Numbered from the stretch's first letter, positions 16,188-25,891 are shown. The stretch is DNA of 64,000 bases from Sulfurimonas sp. (GCA_028044295.1 JAOFSE010000009.1:23308-87307), one strand, 5' to 3'. Program-made: numbers and translations. Notes: generated from the sequence alone by a model not told the origin.

Positions 16188-18989
16188 CTAGCTTCTAGCA
16201 CGTCTTCCTCCACCTCTAAAACCTCTCGTCGTATAATGCTTTTTAAAACATGCTTGGCAGATGTTGTACTTAGTATTTAAAGGTAGTGGAACATGACATA
16301 GTCTACACTTTGTTGCAAGTTGACTCTGTTGAAGAGATTCTTCTATGTACTTGTTTATTACACCTCTTGAAATACGAGCTTTTTTCTCATCTACAAAATA
16401 CTCATCAAACCTATAACTAAGCCATAAATAGAGTGATATCTCTTTTACCATATCTTCTGCTCGAAGTAGATCATCCATAGTTTGAGCACAGTAACCAACT
16501 AATGCTGGCGTAACGTATTGTACTGGCATCTTTTTCTCTAAAGCCACTAAGTAACTCTCAAAAGCTCCAACAATATATGGGGACTTTAGTGTTAAAGGAG
16601 CACAAGCTAGATGGTACTTAGTTGCTATTTCTAAATCGTAGTTATCCACTATGAGTGCAGCTTCAAGCATATCATCCAAGTTACCTGCCACAAAAGGACC
16701 ATTAAACTCCATGTTTTCTACAAAGAACTTGAGTATCTCACTCAAAGAATTCTCTTCGAGTATATTTCCTACAAGTTTTATATGTTCTAAGTTAGCCATA
16801 ACTCTAAAAGGAATCTCAATTGTTTTTGCTTCTTTGTAAAAATTCTTCTTCACAATTTTTAAAACATCTGTATCAAGTGCTCCTACATAACCCTCTTCAT
16901 GAAGTCCATAACGACCAGCACGACCAGATATTTGGTGTATCTCACTAGGTAGTAAATTTCTCTGAGTTATTCCATCAAACTTCTCAGCTTTAGAGAAAAT
17001 AATAGTTTTGATTGGTAAATTCATCCCCATTGCAATTGCATCAGTAGCTACTAGTATCTGAGTCTCACCTGAGCGAAAACGTCTAGCCTCTTCACGTCTA
17101 ACTTCAGGAGATAGGTTTCCATAAACAACGCTTACTTTAAAGTAAGCAGAGAACTTCTGCTTTAGTCGTAGCACATCTTTTCTACTAAATGCAATAACTG
17201 CACTACCCTCTTCTACATCTTTTATGTCTGTTGGTACTTCTAAAAGTGTTAAAGGATTTTTTCTCTCAAACTCAACTATCTCTAACTCTTCACCAAGATA
17301 TTCAGCAAGAGCAATAACTACATCCTTTGAATTAACAGAACCCGTCATAATAATTTCACTCGCAGGTGCTCCGATGATAGCATTTGCCCATGCCCAGCCA
17401 CGGTCTCTATCATCTAACATTTGCACTTCATCTATAACACAAACATCTACATCAACTTCAAAGTTTATCATCTCTATTGTAGAGCTTATATGTGTTGCAT
17501 CTTCATTTAAAATCTGTTCTTCACCTGTAATAAGAGAGGCATCTATACCCTTTTCTTTTAAGCCCTCATAGCCTTCTAACGCAAGAAGTCTAAGAGGGGC
17601 TAGATAGTAACCTGTGTCTGCATTTTGAAGTTTTTGCATAGCCTGATATGTCTTACCACTGTTTGTTGGTCCAATGTGTAATATAAGCTTTCTTTTCATA
17701 GCCCTAGCTTGTGGAAAAAGGTTTTTAAAGTCCCTTATAGTACGAGCGAGTAGTGCATGTCTTTGCTTTTTTATAACCTCATCATGAGTACTTTTTACAA
17801 ATCGTCTAACACTCTTTCTAAATATCTTAGGCGTTATCACTAAAGAAAAAGGTAGTAGGTCTAGAAGTACATCATAGACCTTTACATGTAACTCTTCATC
17901 ACTAAGGTGAAGTAATGTCGCGTAGTTTTTACACTCCTCTACCAAAGCATCTAATTCATGTAAAAAGTGAGATTCATTCTCCTCTTTTGCTTCATGTATG
18001 ACATCTTTAAAATCAAGCTCTTTAGACTCCCAAATATCTTTTAAAAGAGAATTCAACTCTACATGTAACTCTAAAGTATACTCTTGAACTCTATCTACAT
18101 GAGGAAGGACCATACTCTGCTCAAACCTTATTAAGAGCTCTTCTTCATGAAGTTCTATCTCTACAAAACCCAATTCCATCTGTATAATACCCGTGAGGAT
18201 ACTCTCTTTGATGAGCGGATACTTTAGTTTACTCTTTGGAGGAGAAGCACGAAGAGAACTTACTATATCTTTTTGCGTTAGATATCTGTGCTGATCATCG
18301 AGAGAATTTATAAAGTTATTGATACTATCTTGTTTATCCCCTATAGCCATCTCTTGGTCTATAGATATAATCTGAACTAACTTTTCTTCACTGGTACTTT
18401 CTAACTCTTCATAGGCATATTTTTTGGTATTTAACGTAAGTATCTTATGAAAACTTTGTCCATAAAGTATGTAATGAAGCGAGGCATTAAACTCGAGTGA
18501 GTCATCTATATCAAACACTCCATCAAGTGTCTTTTGTAATCTCTCTTTTTTCATGTCAAATCTAATATGACGAAGTTTAGACTCCATCTTCTCTATAGTT
18601 ATCTTTTTACTTCTAATGTCTGAAAAAGCTTGATGGAGTAAAACACCCTCTTCTTGACTAACGTCTAGATCTTCTAAAAGTATATCTATCTTGTCATCTC
18701 TATCGACACTAGGTTGCTTTGGTGTTTTAGATAAGTATATTTCACCATTTGCATAAAAGAAGTCTAGTATCTCTTGACGAAAACCACTATCAGCCTCACT
18801 CCATAACATTCTAACTGTCTTTAAGAGAACTTCTTTGTTGTGTTCAATATCGTAAATACCTAGTGTAGCGAATAGTTCACTTAGTGTCTCAGAGCTTACT
18901 CTCTCAATTCCTACATCAAAAGGATCATCATCAAAATATTTTCTGATTTTTTGGTTTATTTTAGTGTTTTTTTTATTTTTTTTTGACAT
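16188..18989 (-). CDS. SUV3-like ATP-dependent RNA helicase
   Basis: A 933-residue helicase. The N-terminal 400 residues are helical and unlike known domains. The motor starts with GPTNSGKTYQAM (Walker A), then DEVQMLDDRDRGWAWA (motif II, typical of the Suv3 family), IMTGS, and QISGRAGRYG (motif VI). After the Suv3 C-terminal region comes a four-Cys knuckle (CRLCHVPL...CQACFKKH) and an RGG-type tail. Mitochondrial Suv3 unwinds RNA for degradation; an RNA-turnover role is inferred here. The N-terminal codons lie in A-rich runs of nine and eight A. Confidence 0.88.
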   Translation of the reverse strand: MSKKNKKNTKINQKIRKYFDDDPFDVGIERVSSETLSELFATLGIYDIEHNKEVLLKTVRMLWSEADSGFRQEILDFFYANGEIYLSKTPKQPSVDRDDKIDILLEDLDVSQEEGVLLHQAFSDIRSKKITIEKMESKLRHIRFDMKKERLQKTLDGVFDIDDSLEFNASLHYILYGQSFHKILTLNTKKYAYEELESTSEEKLVQIISIDQEMAIGDKQDSINNFINSLDDQHRYLTQKDIVSSLRASPPKSKLKYPLIKESILTGIIQMELGFVEIELHEEELLIRFEQSMVLPHVDRVQEYTLELHVELNSLLKDIWESKELDFKDVIHEAKEENESHFLHELDALVEECKNYATLLHLSDEELHVKVYDVLLDLLPFSLVITPKIFRKSVRRFVKSTHDEVIKKQRHALLARTIRDFKNLFPQARAMKRKLILHIGPTNSGKTYQAMQKLQNADTGYYLAPLRLLALEGYEGLKEKGIDASLITGEEQILNEDATHISSTIEMINFEVDVDVCVIDEVQMLDDRDRGWAWANAIIGAPASEIIMTGSVNSKDVVIALAEYLGEELEIVEFERKNPLTLLEVPTDIKDVEEGSAVIAFSRKDVLRLKQKFSAYFKVSVVYGNLSPEVRREEARRFRSGETQILVATDAIAMGMNLPIKTIIFSKAEKFDGITQRNLLPSEIHQISGRAGRYGLHEEGYVGALDTDVLKIVKKNFYKEAKTIEIPFRVMANLEHIKLVGNILEENSLSEILKFFVENMEFNGPFVAGNLDDMLEAALIVDNYDLEIATKYHLACAPLTLKSPYIVGAFESYLVALEKKMPVQYVTPALVGYCAQTMDDLLRAEDMVKEISLYLWLSYRFDEYFVDEKKARISRGVINKYIEESLQQSQLATKCRLCHVPLPLNTKYNICQACFKKHYTTRGFRGGGRRARS
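18967..18984. repeat. T8-A-T9 homopolymer pair at helicase start
   Basis: Reading the minus strand, nine A, T, eight A form codons 3-8 of the SUV3-like helicase (Lys-Lys-Asn-Lys-Lys-Asn). Tracts of this length directly after the start codon are slippage candidates. Confidence 0.5.
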
Positions 18990-18992
18990 ATA

Positions 18993-20429
18993 TTACACAA
19001 CATCTTTGTATGTATTTCTTATAGCATCTATCTCATCAAAGTTTTCAAAAAAGATATCAACTAGTTTTGGATCAAACTGTTTTCCGCTTTGCTCTTTTAA
19101 CAGCGTAAATATTCTCTCGTCTTCCCAAGCTTTTTTATAACATCTCTCACTTCCGAGTGCATCAAATACGTCTGCTAAAGCTGTAATACGACCATATATA
19201 TGAATATTTTCACCCTCTAATCCTCTAGGGTATCCTGAACCATCATACTTCTCATGATGCTCATAAGCGACTATTGCGGCTGTTTTTAAAATCTCTCTCT
19301 CAGAGTGTTTTAACATCTCATAACCTATTGTAGAGTGGGTCTTCATAATCTCAAATTCATCTTCAGTATGACGACCTGGTTTATTTAAAATATTATCAGG
19401 AATTGCCACTTTTCCTATGTCATGCATTGGTGATGCTAGACGAAGGAGGGCTGATTCTTCTGGTGATAAACCAACTTTTAATGCTAGAAGCTCAGAATAG
19501 TTGGCCACTCTTCTTACATGATTGCCTGTCTCTTTTGAACGTTCCTCAGCAATAGCACCCATAGTATAAACAACTTCCTTTTGCGTGTCAGTTATCTCTT
19601 GGTTTAACACAGCTATCTCTTGTATACCTTTATCAATTGAGCATGTCATATCATTAATTGCACGTGATATTTCACCAAGTTCATCTGGACGAGCTAAATT
19701 TATATGTGTAGAGAAATTATTGTTTTTTATATGTCCTATCGCATCGATTATTTTTTCAGTGTCTTTTTTTAACATATTACCTAGTACCATTGAGTTAAAT
19801 ACTGCTAAACCTACAAATAAGGCTCCAACATACAAAATTTCTTTCATTACATGTGGCTCAATTACACCTTCAAATGTATAACGACCAATAACCATTAAAA
19901 GAGTAAGAACAGGCGCCATCGTAAAAAGGAAAAAGCTCTCTTTAAATCTGCTAGATATCTTTTCATTAAATTCTGAAATAGCACCATCTTTTGCTACTTG
20001 CTTGTATCGTCTTTCAAATAAGCTGTACTCAAGTTGAGCTAAAATCGCCCCACCTAAAACCCAGTAAGAACTTAAAAGTTTAAAATGGCTTCCCATAGGA
20101 AAATCAGGGTATCTTAGAAAATGAATAACCAATGCTGTAACACCCGCCAATAGCCATGAAATAATACTTAAGTAGTAAAACTGTCTAGGTAAAGATATTT
20201 TCTTCCATGCTTCATTATATTTATAAAATAATGATTCTCTATAAATGATATGCAATACAGCAACTATTCCCAAGTTAGTTATTAAATCACTTGGTTGCAG
20301 GCCATCCATAAATGTACAAACATTCGTACAGTAGTTTTGCATAAAGAGTAAAGATGAGAGAGATGAAATATACAAGAAGGCTCTTATGCGCCATGTCAAA
20401 ACTTGAGATATCTGTAGTTTAGTTTTCAT
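18993..20429 (-). CDS. membrane HD-GYP domain c-di-GMP phosphodiesterase
   Basis: A 478-residue protein with about five or six N-terminal membrane helices (about 12-215), a HAMP-like linker (GHIKNNNFSTHINLARPDELGE), and an HD-GYP domain. The domain has HDIGKVAIPDNILNKPG, YEHHEKYDGSGYPRGLEG and ALADVFDALGS, the full set of metal ligands and the GYP motif, so hydrolysis of c-di-GMP to GMP is expected. The promoter box ends 6 nt before ATG without a Shine-Dalgarno sequence (leaderless candidate). It ends 3 bp before the SUV3-like gene, which it may precede in an operon. Confidence 0.9.
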   Translation of the reverse strand: MKTKLQISQVLTWRIRAFLYISSLSSLLFMQNYCTNVCTFMDGLQPSDLITNLGIVAVLHIIYRESLFYKYNEAWKKISLPRQFYYLSIISWLLAGVTALVIHFLRYPDFPMGSHFKLLSSYWVLGGAILAQLEYSLFERRYKQVAKDGAISEFNEKISSRFKESFFLFTMAPVLTLLMVIGRYTFEGVIEPHVMKEILYVGALFVGLAVFNSMVLGNMLKKDTEKIIDAIGHIKNNNFSTHINLARPDELGEISRAINDMTCSIDKGIQEIAVLNQEITDTQKEVVYTMGAIAEERSKETGNHVRRVANYSELLALKVGLSPEESALLRLASPMHDIGKVAIPDNILNKPGRHTEDEFEIMKTHSTIGYEMLKHSEREILKTAAIVAYEHHEKYDGSGYPRGLEGENIHIYGRITALADVFDALGSERCYKKAWEDERIFTLLKEQSGKQFDPKLVDIFFENFDEIDAIRNTYKDVV

Positions 20430-20435
20430 AAAGTT

Positions 20436-20441
20436 ATTATA
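20436..20441 (-). promoter_or_regulatory. -10 box of HD-GYP gene, leaderless type
   Basis: TATAAT on the minus strand ends 6 nt before the ATG at 20429. No ribosome-binding site fits between. Confidence 0.45.
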
Positions 20442-20491
20442 TATCTACTTTCTTAACAAAGAACTTTAAAGCAGAACTAATTATTTTCATA

Positions 20492-20497
20492 TATAAT
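20492..20497 (+). promoter_or_regulatory. -10 box of rhodanese-like gene, leaderless type
   Basis: TATAAT ends 7 nt before the ATG at 20505; it forms a divergent pair with the HD-GYP promoter 51 bp away. Confidence 0.45.
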
Positions 20498-20504
20498 AAT
20501 TACT

Positions 20505-20834
20505 ATGAAATACCCTAAAGAATGGACTCAAAAAGAGTTTCTAACAAACAAAAAAGAACTTGAGAAAGAGGGCATAAAAGTTGTCTTAGTTGACACAATA
20601 TTATCTCCAATAGAAAAAGCAAATACTGTTGTTTATAATAGACATGAGTTAAAGAATGAGCCAGAAGGAACAGTGTTTGTATTCTACTGTGACAGTGGCA
20701 AAGCAACTTTAAATAGAATTGATGAATACCAAGAAAAATTTCCAAACAACCCATGCATATCACTCAAAGGTGGTAAGGGTTACTGGAGAGTAAATATGAT
20801 GCTTATTGAAGAAAAAACAGAAGAAGGTAAATAG
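20505..20834 (+). CDS. rhodanese-like small protein
   Basis: A 109-residue cytoplasmic protein. VFVFYCDSGKATLNRIDEYQEKF then CISLKGGKGYW has the layout of the rhodanese active-site loop (Cys in YCDSGKAT) followed by a strand and GG-x-GYW, as in single-domain rhodaneses. The call is by pattern only; the first half is too divergent to be certain. The start has no Shine-Dalgarno sequence. Its 3' end is close to the DUF309 gene. Confidence 0.6.
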   Translation: MKYPKEWTQKEFLTNKKELEKEGIKVVLVDTILSPIEKANTVVYNRHELKNEPEGTVFVFYCDSGKATLNRIDEYQEKFPNNPCISLKGGKGYWRVNMMLIEEKTEEGK

Positions 20835-20838
20835 AGAT

Positions 20839-21183
20839 ATGAGAGAAGAAATTACAAAACAAAAACATAAAGAGTTACTAGATGAATTTAAAGACTTACT
20901 TGATGAGAGTAGATTTTATGATGCGCATGAAAGTTTAGAGGAGATTTGGTTTCCAAGACGCTTTGAAGATGATGCAGAGATGAAACTTTTAAAGGGTTTC
21001 ATAAACGCATCCGTAAGTTTTGAGCTTATAAAAAAAGGCAGACTTGAGTCAAGTGACAAGGTGTGGAAGAACTACATAAAGTACATTCCATTACTTGATG
21101 TTGTTGAATCTGAATTCAAAAAAGACTACGAGTCTATAAAGCTACATGTAGAAAAGACAAAAAAGAAGTTAACTATCAATTAG
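20839..21183 (+). CDS. DUF309 family protein
   Basis: About 114 residues, all helical. The DUF309 signature is clear: FYDAHESLEEIWF followed by KLLKGFINASVSFELIKKG. The function of the family is not established. The start at 20839 is preferred because it lies just after the preceding stop; an in-frame ATG at 20806 would overlap that gene by 29 bp. Likely co-transcribed with the rhodanese-like gene. Confidence 0.75.
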   Translation: MREEITKQKHKELLDEFKDLLDESRFYDAHESLEEIWFPRRFEDDAEMKLLKGFINASVSFELIKKGRLESSDKVWKNYIKYIPLLDVVESEFKKDYESIKLHVEKTKKKLTIN

Positions 21184-21190
21184 CTTGTTG

Positions 21191-21196
21191 TATAAT
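21191..21196 (+). promoter_or_regulatory. -10 box of mscS-like gene
   Basis: TATAAT directly after the DUF309 stop and 26 nt before the mechanosensitive channel start, with AAAGG between. Confidence 0.5.
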
Positions 21197-21222
21197 TTCA
21201 CAAATTGTACAAAAGGCATAAT

Positions 21223-22041
21223 ATGGACATCTCTAAATATATGGATATCGTAACTCTCTACGTAAGTGAATACAGTATAAAAATTGTTGTTGCGCTTCTT
21301 ATATTCTTCATTGGTAAAATCATTATCAACAAGATAACAGCTTTAGCTAAACATATGATGATTAAATCAAAAATCGACACTACTCTTGTTGAGTTTTCAG
21401 AGTCGCTTATCTACTTCATATTACTACTTGTTCTTGTATTAGTAACTTTAAGTACATTAGGTATAGACACAACTTCTTTCATAGCTATCTTTGGTGCAGC
21501 TGGTCTAGCTATAGGTTTAGCACTTCAGGGTTCACTAGCAAATGTTGGTGCTGCAGTTCTTATAATAATATTTCGTCCATTTAAAGTTGGCGACTTTGTA
21601 AGTGCTGGTGGTGCAACTGGTACAGTTGAGGATGTTAACCTTTTTTCAACAATAATCGCACCACTTGACAACCGTACAATCATTGTTCCCAATGCCTCTA
21701 TAGTTGGTGGAAATATTGTAAACTATTCTCAAAAACCAGAAAGACGTGTTGACCATGTATTTGGCATAGGCTACGATGATGACCTTAAACTTGCTAAAGA
21801 TACTCTAATGCAAATTATGAAAGATGATGAAAGAGTTTTAGCTGAACCAGCACCATTTGTTGGAGTAGGTGAACTAGGCGATAGCAGTGTAAACTTTACA
21901 TTTCGTGCATGGGTTAAAAGTGATGATTTTTGGGATGTACATTTTGATATGTTAGAAAAAGTAAAATTAACATTTGATGAAAAAGGAATCTCTATTCCAT
22001 ATCCACAAATGGATATTCATACTAATAAAATAGAACAATAG
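21223..22041 (+). CDS. MscS-type small-conductance mechanosensitive channel
   Basis: Opens under membrane tension to release solutes during hypo-osmotic shock. About 272 residues with three membrane helices (about 18-40, 62-82 and 88-115). The pore-lining helix has the Gly/Ala pattern FGAAGLAIGLALQGSLANVGAAVLI, followed by the MscS beta-domain (FRPFKVGDFVSAGGATGTVEDV, then PNASIVGGNIVNYS). The ATG at 21223 has AAAGG at proper spacing; an upstream in-frame ATG lacks it. Length matches E. coli MscS (286 aa). Confidence 0.93.
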   Translation: MDISKYMDIVTLYVSEYSIKIVVALLIFFIGKIIINKITALAKHMMIKSKIDTTLVEFSESLIYFILLLVLVLVTLSTLGIDTTSFIAIFGAAGLAIGLALQGSLANVGAAVLIIIFRPFKVGDFVSAGGATGTVEDVNLFSTIIAPLDNRTIIVPNASIVGGNIVNYSQKPERRVDHVFGIGYDDDLKLAKDTLMQIMKDDERVLAEPAPFVGVGELGDSSVNFTFRAWVKSDDFWDVHFDMLEKVKLTFDEKGISIPYPQMDIHTNKIEQ

Positions 22042-22053
22042 CGGAGAGTAATA

Positions 22054-22947
22054 TTGCGTAAAATAATACTAGCTCTTTTAGTAACAAGTTCAATTGTAAT
22101 GGCCGCTGATGAGGCCCAAATAAAACAAAATATATCGGACGTTAAAGCTCAAATAGCGGCACTTAACAAAAACTTAGCCTTACTAGAAGCTCAACTTCCA
22201 GTGGCCAAAAAAGTTGAAACTAAAAAAGACAATTCATTTATAACTCATACAGAGTTAGGGTACATTGCAACTTCTGGTAATACAAATACAGATACATTCA
22301 ACATTGATGCAAAAGCAAAAAAGAAGTGGAACAAACATTCTCTTGAAATAGCTTTACTCATGCAATACGGTACAGAAAATGATGTTGAAAATAAAAATAG
22401 AATTTTGACAGAATTATCATATGGTTATGAACTATCAGAGAAGTTTACTTTTGACTATCTATTTGGTTACAAGATAGATAAGTTCTCAGGTTATGAATCA
22501 CAAATGTATACAGGTCCTGGTATGAAATACAAGGCTATAAAAAGTGATACACAAAACCTTAGCTTAGAAGGAAGTATTCTTTACTCAATGGATATCACAG
22601 AAGACACTTATCATGATGGAAGTGGAAACCCTGTTTCATACCCATACCCTGCAGGTGCAATAAGTAATAATGACGGAAGCACAAAAAGCTATGGCGCATA
22701 TAGAGCTAAAGTTATCTACGACTGGCAACTACTTAAAAACTTGAAGTTTGGTCAAGAGCTAAGCTATAGATCCGAGTTTTCAGATGCAGAAAACTATTTT
22801 GCTTATTCAAAAAGTTCATTATCTAGTAAATTATCAGATATATTTTCCGCTGGTATAAGCTATCAAGCAGACTACATTAACCAACCAGCAGATGGTAAAA
22901 CATCTACTGATAAAACTTTTACATTTAATCTAATTGTAGATTACTAG
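22054..22947 (+). CDS. DUF481 outer-membrane protein, TTG start
   Basis: A 297-residue protein with signal peptide (about 1-18), a short coiled coil (about 20-45, IKQNISDVKAQIAALNKNLA), and a beta-barrel domain of the DUF481 (YdiY-like, salt-induced) family from ELGYIATSGNTNTDTFN onward. The start is TTG with GGAGAG about 7 nt upstream, and it lies 12 bp after mscS. Linking it with a mechanosensitive channel in one transcript suggests an osmotic or envelope role, an inference. Its 3' end overlaps the convergent MFS gene by 23 bp. Confidence 0.83.
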   Translation: MRKIILALLVTSSIVMAADEAQIKQNISDVKAQIAALNKNLALLEAQLPVAKKVETKKDNSFITHTELGYIATSGNTNTDTFNIDAKAKKKWNKHSLEIALLMQYGTENDVENKNRILTELSYGYELSEKFTFDYLFGYKIDKFSGYESQMYTGPGMKYKAIKSDTQNLSLEGSILYSMDITEDTYHDGSGNPVSYPYPAGAISNNDGSTKSYGAYRAKVIYDWQLLKNLKFGQELSYRSEFSDAENYFAYSKSSLSSKLSDIFSAGISYQADYINQPADGKTSTDKTFTFNLIVDY

Positions 22948-24046
22948 CAGTTTTAGTATGTTTAGACCATAGGTTTAAACATATAAAAGCTAAAAAAGCC
23001 AAAGCAGTAGCAGATAAAAATAGATACTTTGGATATAACTCATAAACATATCCAGCTATAAGCGCTCCTAAAAATGCCCCAAATCCATAAGTTATTCCAG
23101 AGAAAAACTGTTGAGCTAATGATTTATGTTTATATAAATGAAACAGGTAACTTATAGCTGCTGAATGAAATAGAGCAAAACTAAGTGCATGAAGTGTCTG
23201 TGAGAAAAACAAAATTACTAAGTTTTGTGGGAACATAAATAGTAAAAACCATCTAAATGCTGTCACAAAAGTAGTGAGCTGTAAAATATACAGAAGGTTA
23301 TTTCTCAAAAATCTACCTTGATAGTAAAGCATAAATACTTCAACTACTACACCAAAACTCCACAGGTAAATAGTCATATCTAAACTAATTCCATAGTCAG
23401 TCTCATAGATAGTAAAAAAGTTATAAAAAGAACCAAAACTTACTTGCATAAGAGTCAGTCCTGCCCACAGTTTCCAATCTTTTAGTAAATCTATATCATT
23501 ATCTACATGTAGGGTTTTTTCTAGTATATTTTTAGCCTTTGATGCTATAAGCGAAGCGGTTAAAGCCGTTACAAAACTAAGAGTTAGAAGATATAAAAGT
23601 GCAACATCACCTGAGCTAAGATACTTTACTAACACAAGTGCAACTAGTATAAAACCTACTGAACCCCAAAGCCTAATCTTTCCATACTCTTCTTTACCAA
23701 GATAGTTTAAAGAGATAAGTTCTATATATGGAAGCGTTAAACTAAGACCGATTCCAAGACCAATATTTGAGAAAAGAAGCATGTAAAAATCATGAAGGGA
23801 AAAGTAAAATGCCAAGGAACTTAAAAACATGATAAGTAAGGCAATTCTAAATATGCCGATTGTTAGTTTAAGACCCTTAATAAAGGCAAATGGAACTAAA
23901 AATCTAACAAGTGGTCCAGCGGCAAATATAATACCAATCTCACTAGCAGCATAACCACTCATAGCTAAAACTTTTGGTAAAAATATGATGTATACACCAA
24001 TAATAGAAAAGTAAAAAAAATAAAATATTGCTAAGAGAAAAGACAT
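22925..24046 (-). CDS. MFS transporter (PPP/LacY-like, MFS_1_like)
   Basis: An inner-membrane carrier of about 373 residues with 12 predicted helices. The opening FYFFYFSIIGVYIIFLPKVL and IGIIFAAGPLVRFLVPF match the MFS_1_like group that includes the phenylpropionate permease HcaT. Substrate unknown. The annotated ATG at 24046 follows an in-frame TTG at 24052; neither has a clear Shine-Dalgarno sequence. Confidence 0.82.
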   Translation of the reverse strand: MSFLLAIFYFFYFSIIGVYIIFLPKVLAMSGYAASEIGIIFAAGPLVRFLVPFAFIKGLKLTIGIFRIALLIMFLSSLAFYFSLHDFYMLLFSNIGLGIGLSLTLPYIELISLNYLGKEEYGKIRLWGSVGFILVALVLVKYLSSGDVALLYLLTLSFVTALTASLIASKAKNILEKTLHVDNDIDLLKDWKLWAGLTLMQVSFGSFYNFFTIYETDYGISLDMTIYLWSFGVVVEVFMLYYQGRFLRNNLLYILQLTTFVTAFRWFLLFMFPQNLVILFFSQTLHALSFALFHSAAISYLFHLYKHKSLAQQFFSGITYGFGAFLGALIAGYVYELYPKYLFLSATALAFLAFICLNLWSKHTKTASNLQLD

Positions 24047-24081
24047 TCGCAAGTATAACAGAATATAAGTATGATGTATGG

Positions 24082-24087
24082 TATAAT
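24082..24087 (+). promoter_or_regulatory. extended -10 promoter of PAS/chemoreceptor operon
   Basis: TATGGTATAAT is an extended -10 (TGnTATAAT) 49 nt before the PAS gene start, with AGGAG between. Confidence 0.55.
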
Positions 24088-24135
24088 CCCGCTATTAAAT
24101 CTTTTTACAATCTTAAACAATTCAGGAGATGCATA

Positions 24136-24621
24136 ATGTTAAAACTAATGCAAGATAATGATTTTATTGTATCTAAAACAGACCCCAAAGGTCGTATAAC
24201 ATACTGTAATAAAATTTTTATGGATATGGCTGGATATACAGAAGAAGAACTTCTTGGTCATCCTCATAATATAATTAGACATCCAGACATGCCAAAAGCT
24301 GTATTTAAATACCTTTGGGAGACTATTTCTAAAAAGCAAGAGGTATTTGCCTTTGTTATCAATCAAACAAAGAACGGGGATGCTTACTGGGTATACGCTA
24401 ATGTTACAGCCTCATTTGATTCAAACGGCAACATTATTGGTTACTATTCAGTTAGAAGAAAACCAAACGAAAAAGCACTTGAGACTATCATACCACTCTA
24501 TAAAAAAATGCTTGACGTTGAAAAAAATGATGGAGTTGCTGCTTCATTTAAAGTCTTAACTGACATATTAGAAAAAGAAGGGATTGGATATGATGAACTT
24601 ATTATCTCTATTCAAGGGTAA
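24136..24621 (+). CDS. PAS domain protein, CetB/Aer-like
   Basis: A 161-residue cytoplasmic protein made of one PAS domain (about 8-115) and a short helical tail. The motif [21 protein letters not shown] is the Aer/CetB-type FAD-binding PAS signature, and [25 protein letters not shown] is its C-terminal half. AGGAG lies 7 nt before ATG. It overlaps the following chemoreceptor by 32 bp, so both chains are translationally coupled; this parallels the C. jejuni CetB/CetA split energy-taxis receptor. Inference: redox or energy sensing. Confidence 0.88.
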   Translation: MLKLMQDNDFIVSKTDPKGRITYCNKIFMDMAGYTEEELLGHPHNIIRHPDMPKAVFKYLWETISKKQEVFAFVINQTKNGDAYWVYANVTASFDSNGNIIGYYSVRRKPNEKALETIIPLYKKMLDVEKNDGVAASFKVLTDILEKEGIGYDELIISIQG

Positions 24622-25891
24622 ACAAAAAAGAAAAGTAGCGACTAGACTTCATAATGATATGAAGAGAGTGCTAAAAAATGCTGCTGCTGGAAAACTAGAA
24701 GATCGTATAACACACATTCCAGATGACAATTCTCTTGATTCTGAGTTTGCATGGAATATAAATGATGTACTAGATCAGCTAGAAGCCTTTGTTCGTGACA
24801 CTCAGACTACAGTAGAGAGTGCTTCACATGGTAAAACATATAGAAAAACTTACTCATCTGGTTTACATGGTATTTTTGCTACCACAGCAGAATCGTTAAG
24901 TGAAGCGATAAGTTCTATAGTTGGTGGATATGAAGCAAAAATAAAAGGTGAACTAGCTAAAGACCTAGCAACTGTAGGTGCGGCTACAAACTCTGGTCTT
25001 GTATTAATACAGTCAGATATACAGTCATCTCAGGAAAGCTCATACGAGATAGTAAATTCAGCTCAAGAAACAGCAGAGAAATCATCAAAAAGCTTAGATA
25101 ATGTTGTAGAAATGGGAAATAGGTTAAATGAACTAGTTGACCTAATAGGTACGTCTCATGAAGGTATTATATCTCTAGAGCAAAGATCACAAGAGATATC
25201 AGAAGTACTAAACCTCATTAAAGATATAGCAGACCAAACAAACTTACTAGCATTAAATGCTGCTATAGAAGCAGCTCGTGCCGGTGAGCATGGTCGTGGA
25301 TTTGCTGTTGTTGCAGATGAAGTAAGAAAACTAGCAGAGAGAACGCAAAAAGCTACAAGTGAAATTGAGATGAATATATCTACGCTGCAACAAGATGCGA
25401 ATGATATGAGAACTAATTCTGATAATATTTCTGAGATAGCACAAAGCTCAAATGAGCTTGTACATGAATTTGAAAACACTTTTACAGAGCTAAATACCAT
25501 AGCTTCAAACTCATCAAAAGCAGCTATAACTATACAAAACCACCTTTTTACTACACTAGTAAAAGTAGACCATATTATCTTTAAAACTAATGCTTATTCA
25601 GCTATTTTAGATCAAAATAAAGATGCAAAATATGTTGATCATAAAAACTGTCGTATGGGTAAATGGTATACAGGAGAAGGGGCTGAAAGGTTTGCTAATA
25701 ATCAATCATTTAAAGCTCTTGATATACCACACTCAAAAGTTCATAATGCTGTTAAGAAAAACTTTGTATATATCCAAGAAAACTCGGTTCTAAAATATGA
25801 GAACCCTCAACATATTGTTAAAAACTTTAAAGAGATGGAAGTAGCTTCTGGTGAATTATTTGTTCTCTTAGATACAATGATTAAAGAATAG
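24590..25891 (+). CDS. soluble chemoreceptor with C-terminal CZB domain
   Basis: A methyl-accepting protein of about 433 residues without membrane helices. It has a HAMP/PAS-less N-terminal helical region (1-130), a signalling hairpin with [37 protein letters not shown] interrupted here for length at its tip near 215-250, and a CZB zinc-binding domain at 310-433 ([20 protein letters not shown]). CZB domains bind zinc with three His and one Cys and can sense hypochlorous acid or zinc. The start at 24590 (or 24593) has AAGGGA 6 nt upstream. It pairs with the PAS protein. Confidence 0.88.
   Translation: MMNLLSLFKGKQKRKVATRLHNDMKRVLKNAAAGKLEDRITHIPDDNSLDSEFAWNINDVLDQLEAFVRDTQTTVESASHGKTYRKTYSSGLHGIFATTAESLSEAISSIVGGYEAKIKGELAKDLATVGAATNSGLVLIQSDIQSSQESSYEIVNSAQETAEKSSKSLDNVVEMGNRLNELVDLIGTSHEGIISLEQRSQEISEVLNLIKDIADQTNLLALNAAIEAARAGEHGRGFAVVADEVRKLAERTQKATSEIEMNISTLQQDANDMRTNSDNISEIAQSSNELVHEFENTFTELNTIASNSSKAAITIQNHLFTTLVKVDHIIFKTNAYSAILDQNKDAKYVDHKNCRMGKWYTGEGAERFANNQSFKALDIPHSKVHNAVKKNFVYIQENSVLKYENPQHIVKNFKEMEVASGELFVLLDTMIKE

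Noticed and set aside
24028..24135. Upstream extension of the PAS gene from 24028
   Set aside because: It overlaps the promoter and the MFS start, and the ATG at 24136 has a strong AGGAG at correct distance.
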